A stretch of DNA of 64,000 nt from Aestuariivivens marinum (GTDB taxonomy: Bacteria; Bacteroidota; Bacteroidia; Flavobacteriales; Flavobacteriaceae), in contig NZ_JAKMCR010000001.1 in NCBI RefSeq assembly GCF_022662175.1, forward strand, positions 1,488,001 to 1,552,000, in the 5' to 3' direction. Made by a program: the position numbers and the translations under genes. The notes below the pieces were generated by a model. The model did no database searches, had not been told where the DNA came from, and saw only the letters and a program-made list of their open reading frames with translations. This document shows, piece by piece, positions 29,872-39,860 of this stretch. Every line of letters begins with the position of its first letter. The stretch's first letter is position 1.

Positions 29872-30477
29872 ATGGCAAGATATACTGGTCCTAAAACTAA
29901 AATAGCCCGTAAATTCGGTGAAGCTATTTTTGGAGACGATAAGTCTTTCGAAAAAAGAAATTACCCTCCTGGTCAACACGGAAACAACAGAAGACGAGGG
30001 AAAAAATCGGAGTATGCTATCCAATTACAGGAAAAGCAAAAAGCGAAATACACCTATGGTATTTTAGAACGTCAATTTAGAAATTTATTTAAAAAAGCTA
30101 GAGCTGCCCAGGGTATTACCGGTGAGGTTCTATTACAACTTTGTGAGTCTAGATTAGATAATGTTGTGTATAGAATGGGTATAGCTCCTTCTAGAAGTGC
30201 TGCAAGACAGTTAGTTTCACACAGACATATTACTGTTAATGGAAACTTGGTAAATATACCATCTTACCAATTAAAAGCAGGTGATGTTGTAGCAGTAAGA
30301 GAAAAATCTAAATCGCTTGAAGCTATTGAAAGATCGCTTTCAAATTCAAGCCACGTTTACGAGTGGATTACTTGGAATAATGATACTAAACAAGGAACTT
30401 ATGTTTCTGTTCCTGCTAGAATTCAAATTCCAGAAAACATCAACGAACAATTCATAGTCGAATTATATTCTAAATAA
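29872..30477 (+). CDS. rpsD: 30S ribosomal protein S4
   Basis: uS4, 201 aa, a primary 16S binder. [20 protein letters not shown], the S4 RNA-binding domain [20 protein letters not shown] and [13 protein letters not shown] are conserved. No zinc-ribbon cysteines at the N-terminus. In other bacteria S4 controls the alpha operon; here it follows a 193-nt leader. Confidence 0.98.
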   Translation: MARYTGPKTKIARKFGEAIFGDDKSFEKRNYPPGQHGNNRRRGKKSEYAIQLQEKQKAKYTYGILERQFRNLFKKARAAQGITGEVLLQLCESRLDNVVYRMGIAPSRSAARQLVSHRHITVNGNLVNIPSYQLKAGDVVAVREKSKSLEAIERSLSNSSHVYEWITWNNDTKQGTYVSVPARIQIPENINEQFIVELYSK

Positions 30478-30575
30478 TAAATTAATAACATTGGTATTTA
30501 GCCAAAGGGTCTATTCGTTCTTCTTCAAACTTATAGACCGCGCAACTAAATAACAATTAAAACGAAGAAAAAGAT
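30478..30575 (+). promoter_or_regulatory. Hairpin spacer between rpsD and rpoA
   Basis: 98 nt with two stem-loops: TTGG/CCAA (30491-30505) and GGTCTAT/ATAGACC (30508-30539, loop of 18 nt). There is no T-run, so this is not an ordinary terminator. It could tune rpoA translation or RNA processing; that is inference. Confidence 0.35.
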
Positions 30576-31568
30576 ATGGCAGTATTTAGTTTTCAAAAAC
30601 CGGATAAAGTAATCATGATCAATTCTACTGATTTTGAAGGTAAATTCGAATTCAGACCTCTTGAACCTGGTTACGGTTTAACAGTAGGAAATGCGCTAAG
30701 AAGAGTTTTATTGTCTTCTTTAGAAGGATTTGCAATTACATCGGTTAGAATTGAAGGTGTAGATCATGAATTTTCCACAATAGCTGGTGTGGTGGAAGAT
30801 GTTACTGAAATTATATTGAATTTAAAACAAATACGTTTTAAAAGACAGATTGATGATATAGACAACGAGTCAGTTTCTATTTCAATTTCTGGTCAAGAAC
30901 AAATATTGGCAGGAGATTTTCAAAAGTTCATATCTGGATTTCAGGTGCTTAACACAGAGCAGGTTATCTGTAACTTAGATCCTAAAGTTAATTTCAACCT
31001 AGAGATTACAATTGAAAAAGGTAGAGGATATGTGCCTGCAGAAGAAAATAAAAAGGCTTCGGCACCAATAGGTACTATTTTTACCGATTCAATCTACACA
31101 CCAATAAAAAATGTTAAATACAGTATAGAAAATTATCGTGTAGAGCAAAAAACCGATTATGAAAAATTGGTTTTTGAAATTATTACCGATGGTTCTATAA
31201 CCCCTCAAGATGCATTGACTGAGGCTGCTAAAACCTTAATTCATCACTTCATGTTATTCTCTGATGAGCGTATCACTCTTGAAGCTGATGAAATAGCCCA
31301 AACTGAAACTTATGATGAAGAATCGCTTCATATGAGGCAGTTGCTTAAAACAAAGTTAATCGATATGGACTTATCTGTACGTGCACTTAATTGTTTAAAA
31401 GCTGCTGAGGTAGATACTTTAGGTGACTTGGTTTCATTCAACAAAAACGATTTAATGAAGTTCCGAAACTTTGGTAAAAAATCTTTAACAGAGCTAGAAG
31501 AGTTGGTAAGTATTAAAGGCTTAAACTTTGGAATGGATTTAAGTAAATATAAATTAGATAAAGATTAA
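30576..31568 (+). CDS. rpoA: RNA polymerase alpha subunit
   Basis: 330 aa. The N-terminal assembly domain contains [20 protein letters not shown] and [17 protein letters not shown]. The C-terminal DNA- and activator-binding domain (about 255-330) has [18 protein letters not shown] and [13 protein letters not shown]. It lies between rpsD and rplQ as in most bacteria. Confidence 0.98.
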   Translation: MAVFSFQKPDKVIMINSTDFEGKFEFRPLEPGYGLTVGNALRRVLLSSLEGFAITSVRIEGVDHEFSTIAGVVEDVTEIILNLKQIRFKRQIDDIDNESVSISISGQEQILAGDFQKFISGFQVLNTEQVICNLDPKVNFNLEITIEKGRGYVPAEENKKASAPIGTIFTDSIYTPIKNVKYSIENYRVEQKTDYEKLVFEIITDGSITPQDALTEAAKTLIHHFMLFSDERITLEADEIAQTETYDEESLHMRQLLKTKLIDMDLSVRALNCLKAAEVDTLGDLVSFNKNDLMKFRNFGKKSLTELEELVSIKGLNFGMDLSKYKLDKD

Positions 31569-31641
31569 TTATTTCTAACTCCTTTATAATTTGCTCTCCG
31601 CAAACATGGATTGAGCAAGATAAAGGTTTAAAACAAATGTC

Positions 31642-32118
31642 ATGAGACACGGAAAAAAATTCAACCATTTAGGCAGAAAGGCTGCTCACAGAAAATCGAT
31701 GTTGGCAAATATGGCTTGTTCATTAATAGAGCATAAGCGTATTAATACAACTGTAGCTAAGGCTAAAGCATTAAAACAGTTTGTTGAGCCACTCATTACT
31801 AAGTCTAAAGAAGATACTACGCATAACAGACGTATTGCTTTTAGTAGATTAAGACAAAAAGAAGCAGTTACTGAATTGTTCAGGGAAGTTGCTACAAAAG
31901 TTGGTGACAGACCGGGAGGTTACACTAGAATTATTAAATTGGGTAACCGTTTAGGTGATAATGCCGATATGGCTATGATAGAGCTTGTAGATTACAACGA
32001 AATCTATAATGCAGACAAACCTAAAAAGAAAACAACTAGAAGAAGTAGAAGAGGTGGTTCTAAACCTGCGGCTGCTCCTGCTGTTGAAACAAAAGCAACA
32101 AACGAAGAGGAAGAATAA
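31642..32118 (+). CDS. rplQ: 50S ribosomal protein L17
   Basis: bL17, 158 aa. The core ([39 protein letters not shown]) is followed by a C-terminal extension of about 35 residues that begins very basic ([11 protein letters not shown]) and ends acidic (NEEEE), longer than the roughly 120-aa standard form. Last gene of the ribosomal run, followed by a strong terminator. Confidence 0.97.
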   Translation: MRHGKKFNHLGRKAAHRKSMLANMACSLIEHKRINTTVAKAKALKQFVEPLITKSKEDTTHNRRIAFSRLRQKEAVTELFREVATKVGDRPGGYTRIIKLGNRLGDNADMAMIELVDYNEIYNADKPKKKTTRRSRRGGSKPAAAPAVETKATNEEEE

Positions 32119-32141
32119 ATGTTGATAAGCATTTGAAATAT

Positions 32142-32178
32142 AAAGGATAAACTATTATTAGTTTATCCTTTTTTTTTG
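32142..32178 (+). terminator. Terminator at the end of the ribosomal run
   Basis: AAAGGATAAAC and GTTTATCCTTT form an 11-bp perfect stem with a short TA-rich loop, followed by eight or nine T. It lies 24 nt after the rplQ stop. Confidence 0.9.
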
Positions 32179-32204
32179 CAATTTTGTAAAACTTTTTTAA
32201 AAAC

Positions 32205-33329
32205 ATGAAATATCAAAAAAGACAAAAAGCCATCGTTCTTCTAGCAGATGGTACCATTTTTCACGGGAAAGCAGTAGGTAATAAACAAGGAACAGCATTT
32301 GGAGAGGTGTGTTTTAATACAGGTATGACTGGGTATCAAGAGATTTTTACCGATCCATCTTATTATGGTCAGCTTATGGTAACTACCAATGCGCATATAG
32401 GAAATTATGGAACCAATGCAGATGAAGTAGAGTCAGATTCTGTTAAAATAGCAGGCCTAATAGTAAAGAATTTTAGTTATGTATATTCCAGAGATAATGC
32501 AGATGCTTCTTTAGAAGAATTTTTAGATAAAAATAACCTTTTTGCCATTTCAGATGTAGATACCAGAGCTTTGGTTAGTTATATACGGGATAATGGTGCA
32601 ATGAATGCAGTCATTTCAACAGATGTAGATAATATTGACGAACTTAAAAAACAACTAGCAGAAGTTCCCAATATGGAAGGTTTGGAATTAGCTTCAAAAG
32701 TATCTACTAAGGAACCATATTATTTTGGAGATGAGAATGCGACATATAAGGTAGCAGCTTTAGATATAGGAATAAAAAAGAATATCTTAAGAAACATCGC
32801 TAAACGAGATGTGTATATAAAAGTGTTTCCTTACAATTCTAAGTTTGAGGATTTAGAAGCATTTAACCCAGATGGATATTTTCTGTCTAATGGTCCTGGT
32901 GATCCGGAGCCATTAAAGGAAGCGCAGGCGGTAGCAAAAGAAATTATTAAGCGAAACTTACCATTGTTTGGTATCTGTTTGGGACACCAAGTTATAGCAC
33001 TTGCCAATGGCGTGTCGACCTATAAAATGCACAATGGACATAGAGGTATTAACCACCCTGTAAAAAACTTACTGACAGGAAAAGGTGAGATTACCTCCCA
33101 AAATCATGGTTTTGCCGTAAACAGGGAAGAGGCTGAAGCAAATGAAGATTTACAGGTAACGCACCTTCATTTAAATGATAATACGGTAGCAGGATTGGCA
33201 ATGAAAAATAAAAATTGTTTTTCAGTACAGTACCATCCGGAAGCTAGTCCGGGACCACATGATTCAGATTATCTTTTCGATCAGTTTATTGAAAACATTA
33301 AAAAAAGTAAACTTTCAGTAGCTGAATAA
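32205..33329 (+). CDS. carA: Carbamoyl-phosphate synthase small (glutaminase) subunit
   Basis: 374 aa. It hydrolyses glutamine and passes ammonia to the large subunit CarB for pyrimidine and arginine synthesis. N-terminal CPSase domain: FGEVCFNTGMTGYQEIFTDP. The C-terminal class I amidotransferase has the nucleophile in GICLGHQVIALA, and the His-Glu pair in QYHPEASPGP. carB is not in the window. It is located after rplQ and before eno. Confidence 0.97.
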   Translation: MKYQKRQKAIVLLADGTIFHGKAVGNKQGTAFGEVCFNTGMTGYQEIFTDPSYYGQLMVTTNAHIGNYGTNADEVESDSVKIAGLIVKNFSYVYSRDNADASLEEFLDKNNLFAISDVDTRALVSYIRDNGAMNAVISTDVDNIDELKKQLAEVPNMEGLELASKVSTKEPYYFGDENATYKVAALDIGIKKNILRNIAKRDVYIKVFPYNSKFEDLEAFNPDGYFLSNGPGDPEPLKEAQAVAKEIIKRNLPLFGICLGHQVIALANGVSTYKMHNGHRGINHPVKNLLTGKGEITSQNHGFAVNREEAEANEDLQVTHLHLNDNTVAGLAMKNKNCFSVQYHPEASPGPHDSDYLFDQFIENIKKSKLSVAE

Positions 33330-33484
33330 TTTTACAAAAAAGAATTTCTTTAAAAAACAGTCTTTTTAGATTGTTTGTTTTAGAAAATACCCTTGTTAAA
33401 ATACGACTGAATGTCACTAAAACGTTATAGGTGCATTTTTATGTATTTGTTAGAGAATTACATAATAGTGCTGAGATTTAGTCG

Positions 33485-33492
33485 TAAATTTG
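33485..33492 (+). promoter_or_regulatory. Possible -7 element of the eno promoter
   Basis: TAAATTTG fits TAnnTTTG and is 53 nt before the eno start, but there is no TTG at 17-23 nt upstream, so support is weak. Confidence 0.35.
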
Positions 33493-33524
33493 ATGAAAGT
33501 TTTTGAATTACTTCAATAAGTTAA

Positions 33525-34835
<1,311 letters not shown>

Positions 34836-34856
34836 ACCTAGTTTAACTATAGTTGG

Positions 34857-34890
34857 AAGCCAAATTCATATCTTGAATTTGGCTTTTTTT
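34857..34890 (+). terminator. Terminator after eno
   Basis: AAGCCAAATTCA pairs with TGAATTTGGCTT (12 bp, small loop), then a run of seven T. Confidence 0.9.
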
Positions 34891-35029
34891 GTTCTTTTAG
34901 TTTTAATATGGATTGCGTGTGAAATATTTTATATATAATCCATTTGTTGATAAATATCATATTTTAAATGTTAAATAAGTGATAGATTTATAAAATGTAC
35001 TTATTTAATAATCTAATATCATATTTGTC

Positions 35030-36358
35030 ATGAGTAAATTAAAAGATACCTTATACCAAAAAATTCTAGATCATAGAAAGCGAACTACTAAACTTTTAAA
35101 AGAAAGTGGAGATAAAGTTGTTGATCAGGTAACTGTATCTCAGATAATTGGTGGTATGAGAGGGATAAAAAGCCTAATAACTGATATTTCATATTTAGAT
35201 CCATACGAAGGTATTCGATACCGAGGGTATACACTTCAAGAAGTGTTAAATAAATTACCAAAGGCAGAAGGGGCTGAAATGCCTTATGTAGAAGGACTCT
35301 ATTATTTGTTGTTAACTGGTGAAATGCCAACAAAAGAAGAAGTTCATGAGGTTATGGTAACCTTTAGAAACCGACGCATAATACCGCGTTATGTTTGGGA
35401 TGTAATAGATTCTTTTCCCAGTGAAAGTCACCCTATGGCAATTCTTTCTGCAGCTGTAATGAGTCTACAGCGGGAGTCTCATTTTAATGTGATGTACGAG
35501 AGAGGTTTAAGTAAATGGGATTATTGGGACAGTACCTTTGAAGATGCTATTAACTTAATAGCTAAAATGCCATTGATAGGAGCCTATATTTATAACAAAT
35601 TATATCAAAAAGGGAAAGGACACCGTTATCCAGATCCGTCTATGGATTTAGGTGCAAATTTTGCCTATATGATGGGTAAGGATAAACCTTATGATGATGT
35701 GTCTCGCATGTATTTTATTATACATGCAGATCATGAAAGTGGTAATGTTAGTGCTCATACGGGTCATTTAGTAGCAAGTACCCTATCTGATGTGTATTAT
35801 TCAATTTCAGCCATGATTAATGGTTTGGCCGGACCTTTACATGGTCTAGCAAATCAAGAAGTGTTAAGATGGTTACAGGGATTGAGAAATCAAATGAATG
35901 GAAATTTACCAACTGAGGAGGAAATGAAACAATATGTTTGGGATACTTTAAATAGTGGTCAAGTAATTCCTGGTTATGGACATGCGGTATTGAGAAAAAC
36001 AGATCCTAGGTATACAGTCCAAAGAGAGTTTTGTTTAAAGCATATGCCAGATGACGAGTTGTTTAAGTATGTGGACGCATTATATAAAGTGGTTCCAGAT
36101 ATTTTACGAGAACAAGGAAAAGCAAAAAATCCATGGCCAAACGTTGATGCTCAATCTGGAGTGGTGCAATGGCATTATGGTATTACTGAGTACGACTTTT
36201 ATACAGTTTTGTTTGCTATTGGTAGATCAATAGGTGTCCTATCCAATATTATATGGGATAGAGCATTGGGTTATCCATTAGAAAGACCTAAATCTGTAAC
36301 TACAGATATGCTAGAAAAAATGGTTAAGCCTACTCAAGAACTAGTCGGAACAAATTAA
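35030..36358 (+). CDS. Citrate synthase, eukaryotic/mitochondrial-like type
   Basis: 442 aa. It condenses acetyl-CoA and oxaloacetate. The N-terminal segment TVSQIIGGMRGIKSLITDIS with YLDPYEGIRYRGYTLQE, and the blocks MYFIIHADHESGNVSAHT and INGLAGPLHGLANQEVL, follow the mitochondrial dimeric type rather than bacterial GltA. Active-site histidines lie in GPLHGLANQ and PGYGHAVLRKTDPR. A terminator and then a second, bacterial-type citrate synthase follow, giving two isozymes of different ancestry side by side. Confidence 0.92.
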   Translation: MSKLKDTLYQKILDHRKRTTKLLKESGDKVVDQVTVSQIIGGMRGIKSLITDISYLDPYEGIRYRGYTLQEVLNKLPKAEGAEMPYVEGLYYLLLTGEMPTKEEVHEVMVTFRNRRIIPRYVWDVIDSFPSESHPMAILSAAVMSLQRESHFNVMYERGLSKWDYWDSTFEDAINLIAKMPLIGAYIYNKLYQKGKGHRYPDPSMDLGANFAYMMGKDKPYDDVSRMYFIIHADHESGNVSAHTGHLVASTLSDVYYSISAMINGLAGPLHGLANQEVLRWLQGLRNQMNGNLPTEEEMKQYVWDTLNSGQVIPGYGHAVLRKTDPRYTVQREFCLKHMPDDELFKYVDALYKVVPDILREQGKAKNPWPNVDAQSGVVQWHYGITEYDFYTVLFAIGRSIGVLSNIIWDRALGYPLERPKSVTTDMLEKMVKPTQELVGTN

Positions 36359-36382
36359 AACCATCTGTTCTTTTGAATACTT

Positions 36383-36420
36383 AAAAAAGTGATTGTTTTT
36401 TTAATAATCACTTTTTTATT
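36383..36420 (+). terminator. Terminator between the two citrate synthase genes
   Basis: AAAAAAGTGATT pairs with AATCACTTTTTT, an AT-rich 12-bp stem with a T-rich loop, ending in a T-run. It implies separate transcription of the two genes. The AT-rich stem makes it read in both directions. Confidence 0.75.
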
Positions 36421-36537
36421 TACTATCAATTTTAATTATGTTTAAATTGATTAATATCATTATTGATAAACTTTAAAAATAGGGTCTTTTTTTGTAATTT
36501 AGCGTTCCGCTTAAACAAAATAAATTTACTTGAACTT

Positions 36538-37824
36538 ATGGCAAAAACTGCTACCATTGAAATAGATGGGAAAAAATATGACTTTCCGTTAATTACTGGA
36601 ACCGAGAATGAAGTTGCAATAGATATTAAAAGCTTAAGAGGAGCTACTAGTGGTGTAATAACTTTAGACTCAGGTTATAAGAATACTGGATCTTGTTCCA
36701 GCAGCATTACATTTCTTGATGGTGAAAAAGGCATATTAAGATATAGGGGCTATTCCATTGAAGAATTAGCAGAAAAAGCAAGTTTTTTAGAAGTAGCTTA
36801 CTTGCTTATTTTTGGAGAACTTCCAACTCAAGAACAAAGTGAAAGATTCCATAGTGACATAAAAGCACAATCTGTTGTAGACGATGATGTTAGGAAAATT
36901 GTTGATGCTTTCCCGAAATCGGCACACCCTATGGGAATCATTTCTTCTTTAACAAGTGCACTTACGGCTTTTAATCCTTCGTCGGTAAATGTCAAGTCGG
37001 AGGAGGATATGTATAAAGCTATTGTAAAAATACTAGGTAAATTTCCTGTATTGGTAGCTTGGACCTTGCGTAAAAAGCAAGGGTTGCCGTTAGATTATGG
37101 TGATAAGAACTTGGGTTATGTAGAAAATGTCTTGAAGATGATGTTCAAGCAACCCAATGAAGATTATGTTCAAAACAAAGTGGTTGTTGATGCATTGGAT
37201 AAATTATTAATCCTGCATGCCGATCATGAGCAAAATTGTTCTACATCTACAGTTAGAATAACCGGTTCTTCACATGCTGGGTTATTTGCATCACTTTCAG
37301 CTGGTATTTCTGCATTGTGGGGGCCATTACACGGAGGGGCTAATCAAGCTGTGTTGGAAATGTTGGAAGCTATAAAAGTGGATGGTGGTGATACCAAAAA
37401 ATATATGGCTAAAGCCAAGGACAAGGATGATCCGTTCCGTTTAATGGGCTTTGGACATAGAGTATATAAAAATTTCGATCCCCGTGCCCGCATTATAAAA
37501 AAGGCTGCAGATGAAGTTTTAGGTGATTTAGGTATTGAAGATCCTATATTAGATATAGCAAAGGGTCTGGAAAAAGAAGCTTTGGAAGACCCATATTTTG
37601 TTGATAGAAAACTGTATCCCAATGTAGATTTCTACTCAGGAATTATTTACAGAGCTATGGGTATTCCTACCGACATGTTCACGGTCATGTTTGCTTTGGG
37701 GCGTTTACCTGGTTGGATTGCACAATGGCGAGAAATGCGTTTAAATGGTGAACCAATTGGAAGACCAAGACAGTTATATGTAGGTGAAACATATAGGGCT
37801 TTTGTGCCAATTGACAAAAGATAA
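36538..37824 (+). CDS. gltA: Citrate synthase, bacterial GltA type
   Basis: 428 aa from the ATG at 36538; the longer open frame from 36463 has no family resemblance in its first 25 residues. LDGEKGILRYRGYSIEELA, LHADHEQNCSTSTVRITGSS, WGPLHGGANQAVLEML and FMGFGHRVYKNFDPRA-like (LMGFGHRVYKNFDPRA) carry the catalytic His and Asp surroundings of bacterial GltA. It is the likely main TCA-cycle enzyme. A terminator follows. Confidence 0.95.
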   Translation: MAKTATIEIDGKKYDFPLITGTENEVAIDIKSLRGATSGVITLDSGYKNTGSCSSSITFLDGEKGILRYRGYSIEELAEKASFLEVAYLLIFGELPTQEQSERFHSDIKAQSVVDDDVRKIVDAFPKSAHPMGIISSLTSALTAFNPSSVNVKSEEDMYKAIVKILGKFPVLVAWTLRKKQGLPLDYGDKNLGYVENVLKMMFKQPNEDYVQNKVVVDALDKLLILHADHEQNCSTSTVRITGSSHAGLFASLSAGISALWGPLHGGANQAVLEMLEAIKVDGGDTKKYMAKAKDKDDPFRLMGFGHRVYKNFDPRARIIKKAADEVLGDLGIEDPILDIAKGLEKEALEDPYFVDRKLYPNVDFYSGIIYRAMGIPTDMFTVMFALGRLPGWIAQWREMRLNGEPIGRPRQLYVGETYRAFVPIDKR

Positions 37825-37849
37825 AAATTATTTGATTTTATAGAATTTA

Positions 37850-37886
37850 TAAGCTTCATGGGTTTTTCATGAAGCTTTTCTTTTTT
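37850..37886 (+). terminator. Terminator after gltA
   Basis: AAGCTTCATG and CATGAAGCTT form a 10-bp stem with a T-rich loop, followed by TTCTTTTTT. Confidence 0.85.
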
Positions 37887-37987
37887 AAAGTAATATTTTT
37901 TAGAATAATTTAAAAATTGTGTAATAATCATTAGTTTTGAAGCTTGAAATTAAGTCTGTTTTTAGACTTATACAGATAAAAAATTTT

Positions 37988-38902
37988 ATGCTAAAACTCA
38001 ATGTAAAAAATGAAACATCTAGGTTAAGAGCTGTAATTTTAGGTACAGCCAAAAGCAATGGACCAACACCTAGTGTTTCAGAATGTTACGACCCTAAAAG
38101 CATTCAACACGTATTGGCTGGTAATTATCCAAAGGAAGAAGATATGGTTGAAGAAATGGAGGCCGTAGCTGCTGTTTTTAAAAAATATGATGTTATGGTT
38201 TATCGCCCTGAAGTGATTGAAAACTGTAATCAAATTTTTTCAAGAGATATTGCTTTCGTAATAGAGGATAAGATAATACGTGCCAATATATTACCCAATA
38301 GAGAAGAAGAGGTTGAAGCCATACGCTATGTGTGGAACCAAATAGATAGTAAAAACAGAATTGTTTTGCCTGAAGACTGTCATGTTGAAGGTGGTGATGT
38401 TATGCCTTGGAACGATTATATTTTTATAGGTACTTATACGGGTGAAGATTATGCTAGCTATATCACTGCTAGGACCAATAAAGCGGCTGTTATTTCGATT
38501 CAGGAAATGTTTCCTCATAAAAAGGTGAAATCTTTCGAACTACGAAAATCAAATACAGATCCCAAAGAAAATGCATTACATCTAGACTGTTGCTTTAATC
38601 CCCTAGGTAAAGGAAAGGCTATTATTCACAAGAATGGATTTTTAATAGAGGAGGAATACGAATGGCTCGTAAACTTTTTTGGAAAGGACAATGTTTTTGA
38701 AATAACCAAGAATGAAATGTACGAGATGTACAGTAACGTGTTCTCAATTTCGGAAGATATTGTCATTTCCGAAAAAAACTTCACACGTTTAAATAAGTGG
38801 CTTAGGGAGCAAGGCTTTACTGTAGAAGAGGTGCCCTATGCCGAAATAGGAAAACAAGAAGGACTTTTGCGTTGTACAACCCTACCTCTAATAAGAGACT
38901 AG
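37988..38902 (+). CDS. Dimethylarginine dimethylaminohydrolase/arginine deiminase-family hydrolase
   Basis: 304 aa from ATG 37988 (MLKLNVKNETSRLRAVILG); the upstream in-frame extension looks unrelated. It belongs to the guanidino-group-modifying superfamily: NQIFSRDIAFVIEDKII, CHVEGGDVMPW, the His/Asp pair in LHLDCCFNPLG, and a Cys near the end in GLLRCTTLPLIRD as the expected nucleophile. Likely substrates are methylated arginine or arginine-like compounds. The neighbour 19 nt downstream is another member of the superfamily, suggesting one arginine/citrulline pathway. Confidence 0.8.
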   Translation: MLKLNVKNETSRLRAVILGTAKSNGPTPSVSECYDPKSIQHVLAGNYPKEEDMVEEMEAVAAVFKKYDVMVYRPEVIENCNQIFSRDIAFVIEDKIIRANILPNREEEVEAIRYVWNQIDSKNRIVLPEDCHVEGGDVMPWNDYIFIGTYTGEDYASYITARTNKAAVISIQEMFPHKKVKSFELRKSNTDPKENALHLDCCFNPLGKGKAIIHKNGFLIEEEYEWLVNFFGKDNVFEITKNEMYEMYSNVFSISEDIVISEKNFTRLNKWLREQGFTVEEVPYAEIGKQEGLLRCTTLPLIRD

Positions 38903-38921
38903 TTTTTATTCCTAAGAAATT

Positions 38922-39857
38922 ATGGAGCAAACCACAAATACCATTTTAATGATTCGTCCAATAAATTACAGGATGAACGAGCAGACGGCCATTAATAATT
39001 ACTACCAAAAAGTTTTGGACAAAATTTTACCTGAAACAGTAAATGTTAGGGCACAACAAGAGTTTGATGCTTTCGTTGAAAAGCTAAGACAAATAGGGGT
39101 TAATGTGATTGTTGTTAGTGATACTAACGAGTATGATACTCCAGACTCCATATTCCCAAACAATTGGGTGTCCTTTCATAAAAATGGCGATGTTGGCCTT
39201 TACCCTATGTTTGCAGAAAACAGACGTTTGGAAAGACGTGAAGATATATTGCTAACCCTAGAAGAACAAGGATTTATTATTAAAAATATTATAGACTATA
39301 CAAGTGCTGAAGAAGAAGGTGTTTTTCTAGAAGGTACCGGTAGTATAGTGTTGGATCGTGTAAGCCGAAAGGCCTATTGCGCCTTGTCTTCACGAGCAGA
39401 TGAAGATTTGTTTATAGAATTTTGTGAAGATTTTGAATTTACACCAGTTATTTTCACCGCTTATCAATGGGTTAATAATAAACGATTGCCCATTTATCAT
39501 ACCAATGTGATGATGTGCATAGGGGAAAGCTTTGCTGTTATTTGTTTAAATAGTATTGACGATAAAAAAGAACGCAAAAATATTTTAAAGCATTTAAAGG
39601 AAGATGGTAAGGATATAATTGATATTTCCGAAGAGCAAGTTAACCACTTTGCAGGTAATATGCTTCAAGTGAGGGGCAAAAATGATTCCCGTTATTTAAT
39701 AATGAGTCAAGCTGCATATAATGCATTGACCAATGAACAAGTACAAAAATTGGAAAAGCATACAAACTTACTATCAAGTTCACTGGATACTATTGAAGCT
39801 TGTGGTGGTGGTAGTGCCCGTTGTATGATGGCAGAAGTCTTTTTGCCAAAAGCCTAA
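38922..39857 (+). CDS. ctlX: Citrulline-utilization hydrolase CtlX-like protein
   Basis: 311 aa. Same fold as the preceding gene but of the CtlX group: ILMIRPINYRMNEQTAINN, DTPDSIFPNNWVSFHKNG, LYPMFAENRRLERR, VFLEGTGSIVLDR, HTNVMMCIGESFAVICL and the nucleophile block EACGGGSARCMMAEVFLP. Expected to act on citrulline or arginine derivatives. It follows the DDAH-like gene by 19 nt, so they probably share a transcript. It converges with a histidine-kinase gene, ending 3 nt before that gene's stop codon. Confidence 0.82.
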   Translation: MEQTTNTILMIRPINYRMNEQTAINNYYQKVLDKILPETVNVRAQQEFDAFVEKLRQIGVNVIVVSDTNEYDTPDSIFPNNWVSFHKNGDVGLYPMFAENRRLERREDILLTLEEQGFIIKNIIDYTSAEEEGVFLEGTGSIVLDRVSRKAYCALSSRADEDLFIEFCEDFEFTPVIFTAYQWVNNKRLPIYHTNVMMCIGESFAVICLNSIDDKKERKNILKHLKEDGKDIIDISEEQVNHFAGNMLQVRGKNDSRYLIMSQAAYNALTNEQVQKLEKHTNLLSSSLDTIEACGGGSARCMMAEVFLPKA

Positions 39858-39860
39858 GTA

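Noticed and set aside
36463-36537. N-terminal extension of GltA (possible targeting or regulatory peptide)
   Set aside because: The sequence has no resemblance to the family, and the ATG at 36538 gives the standard start.
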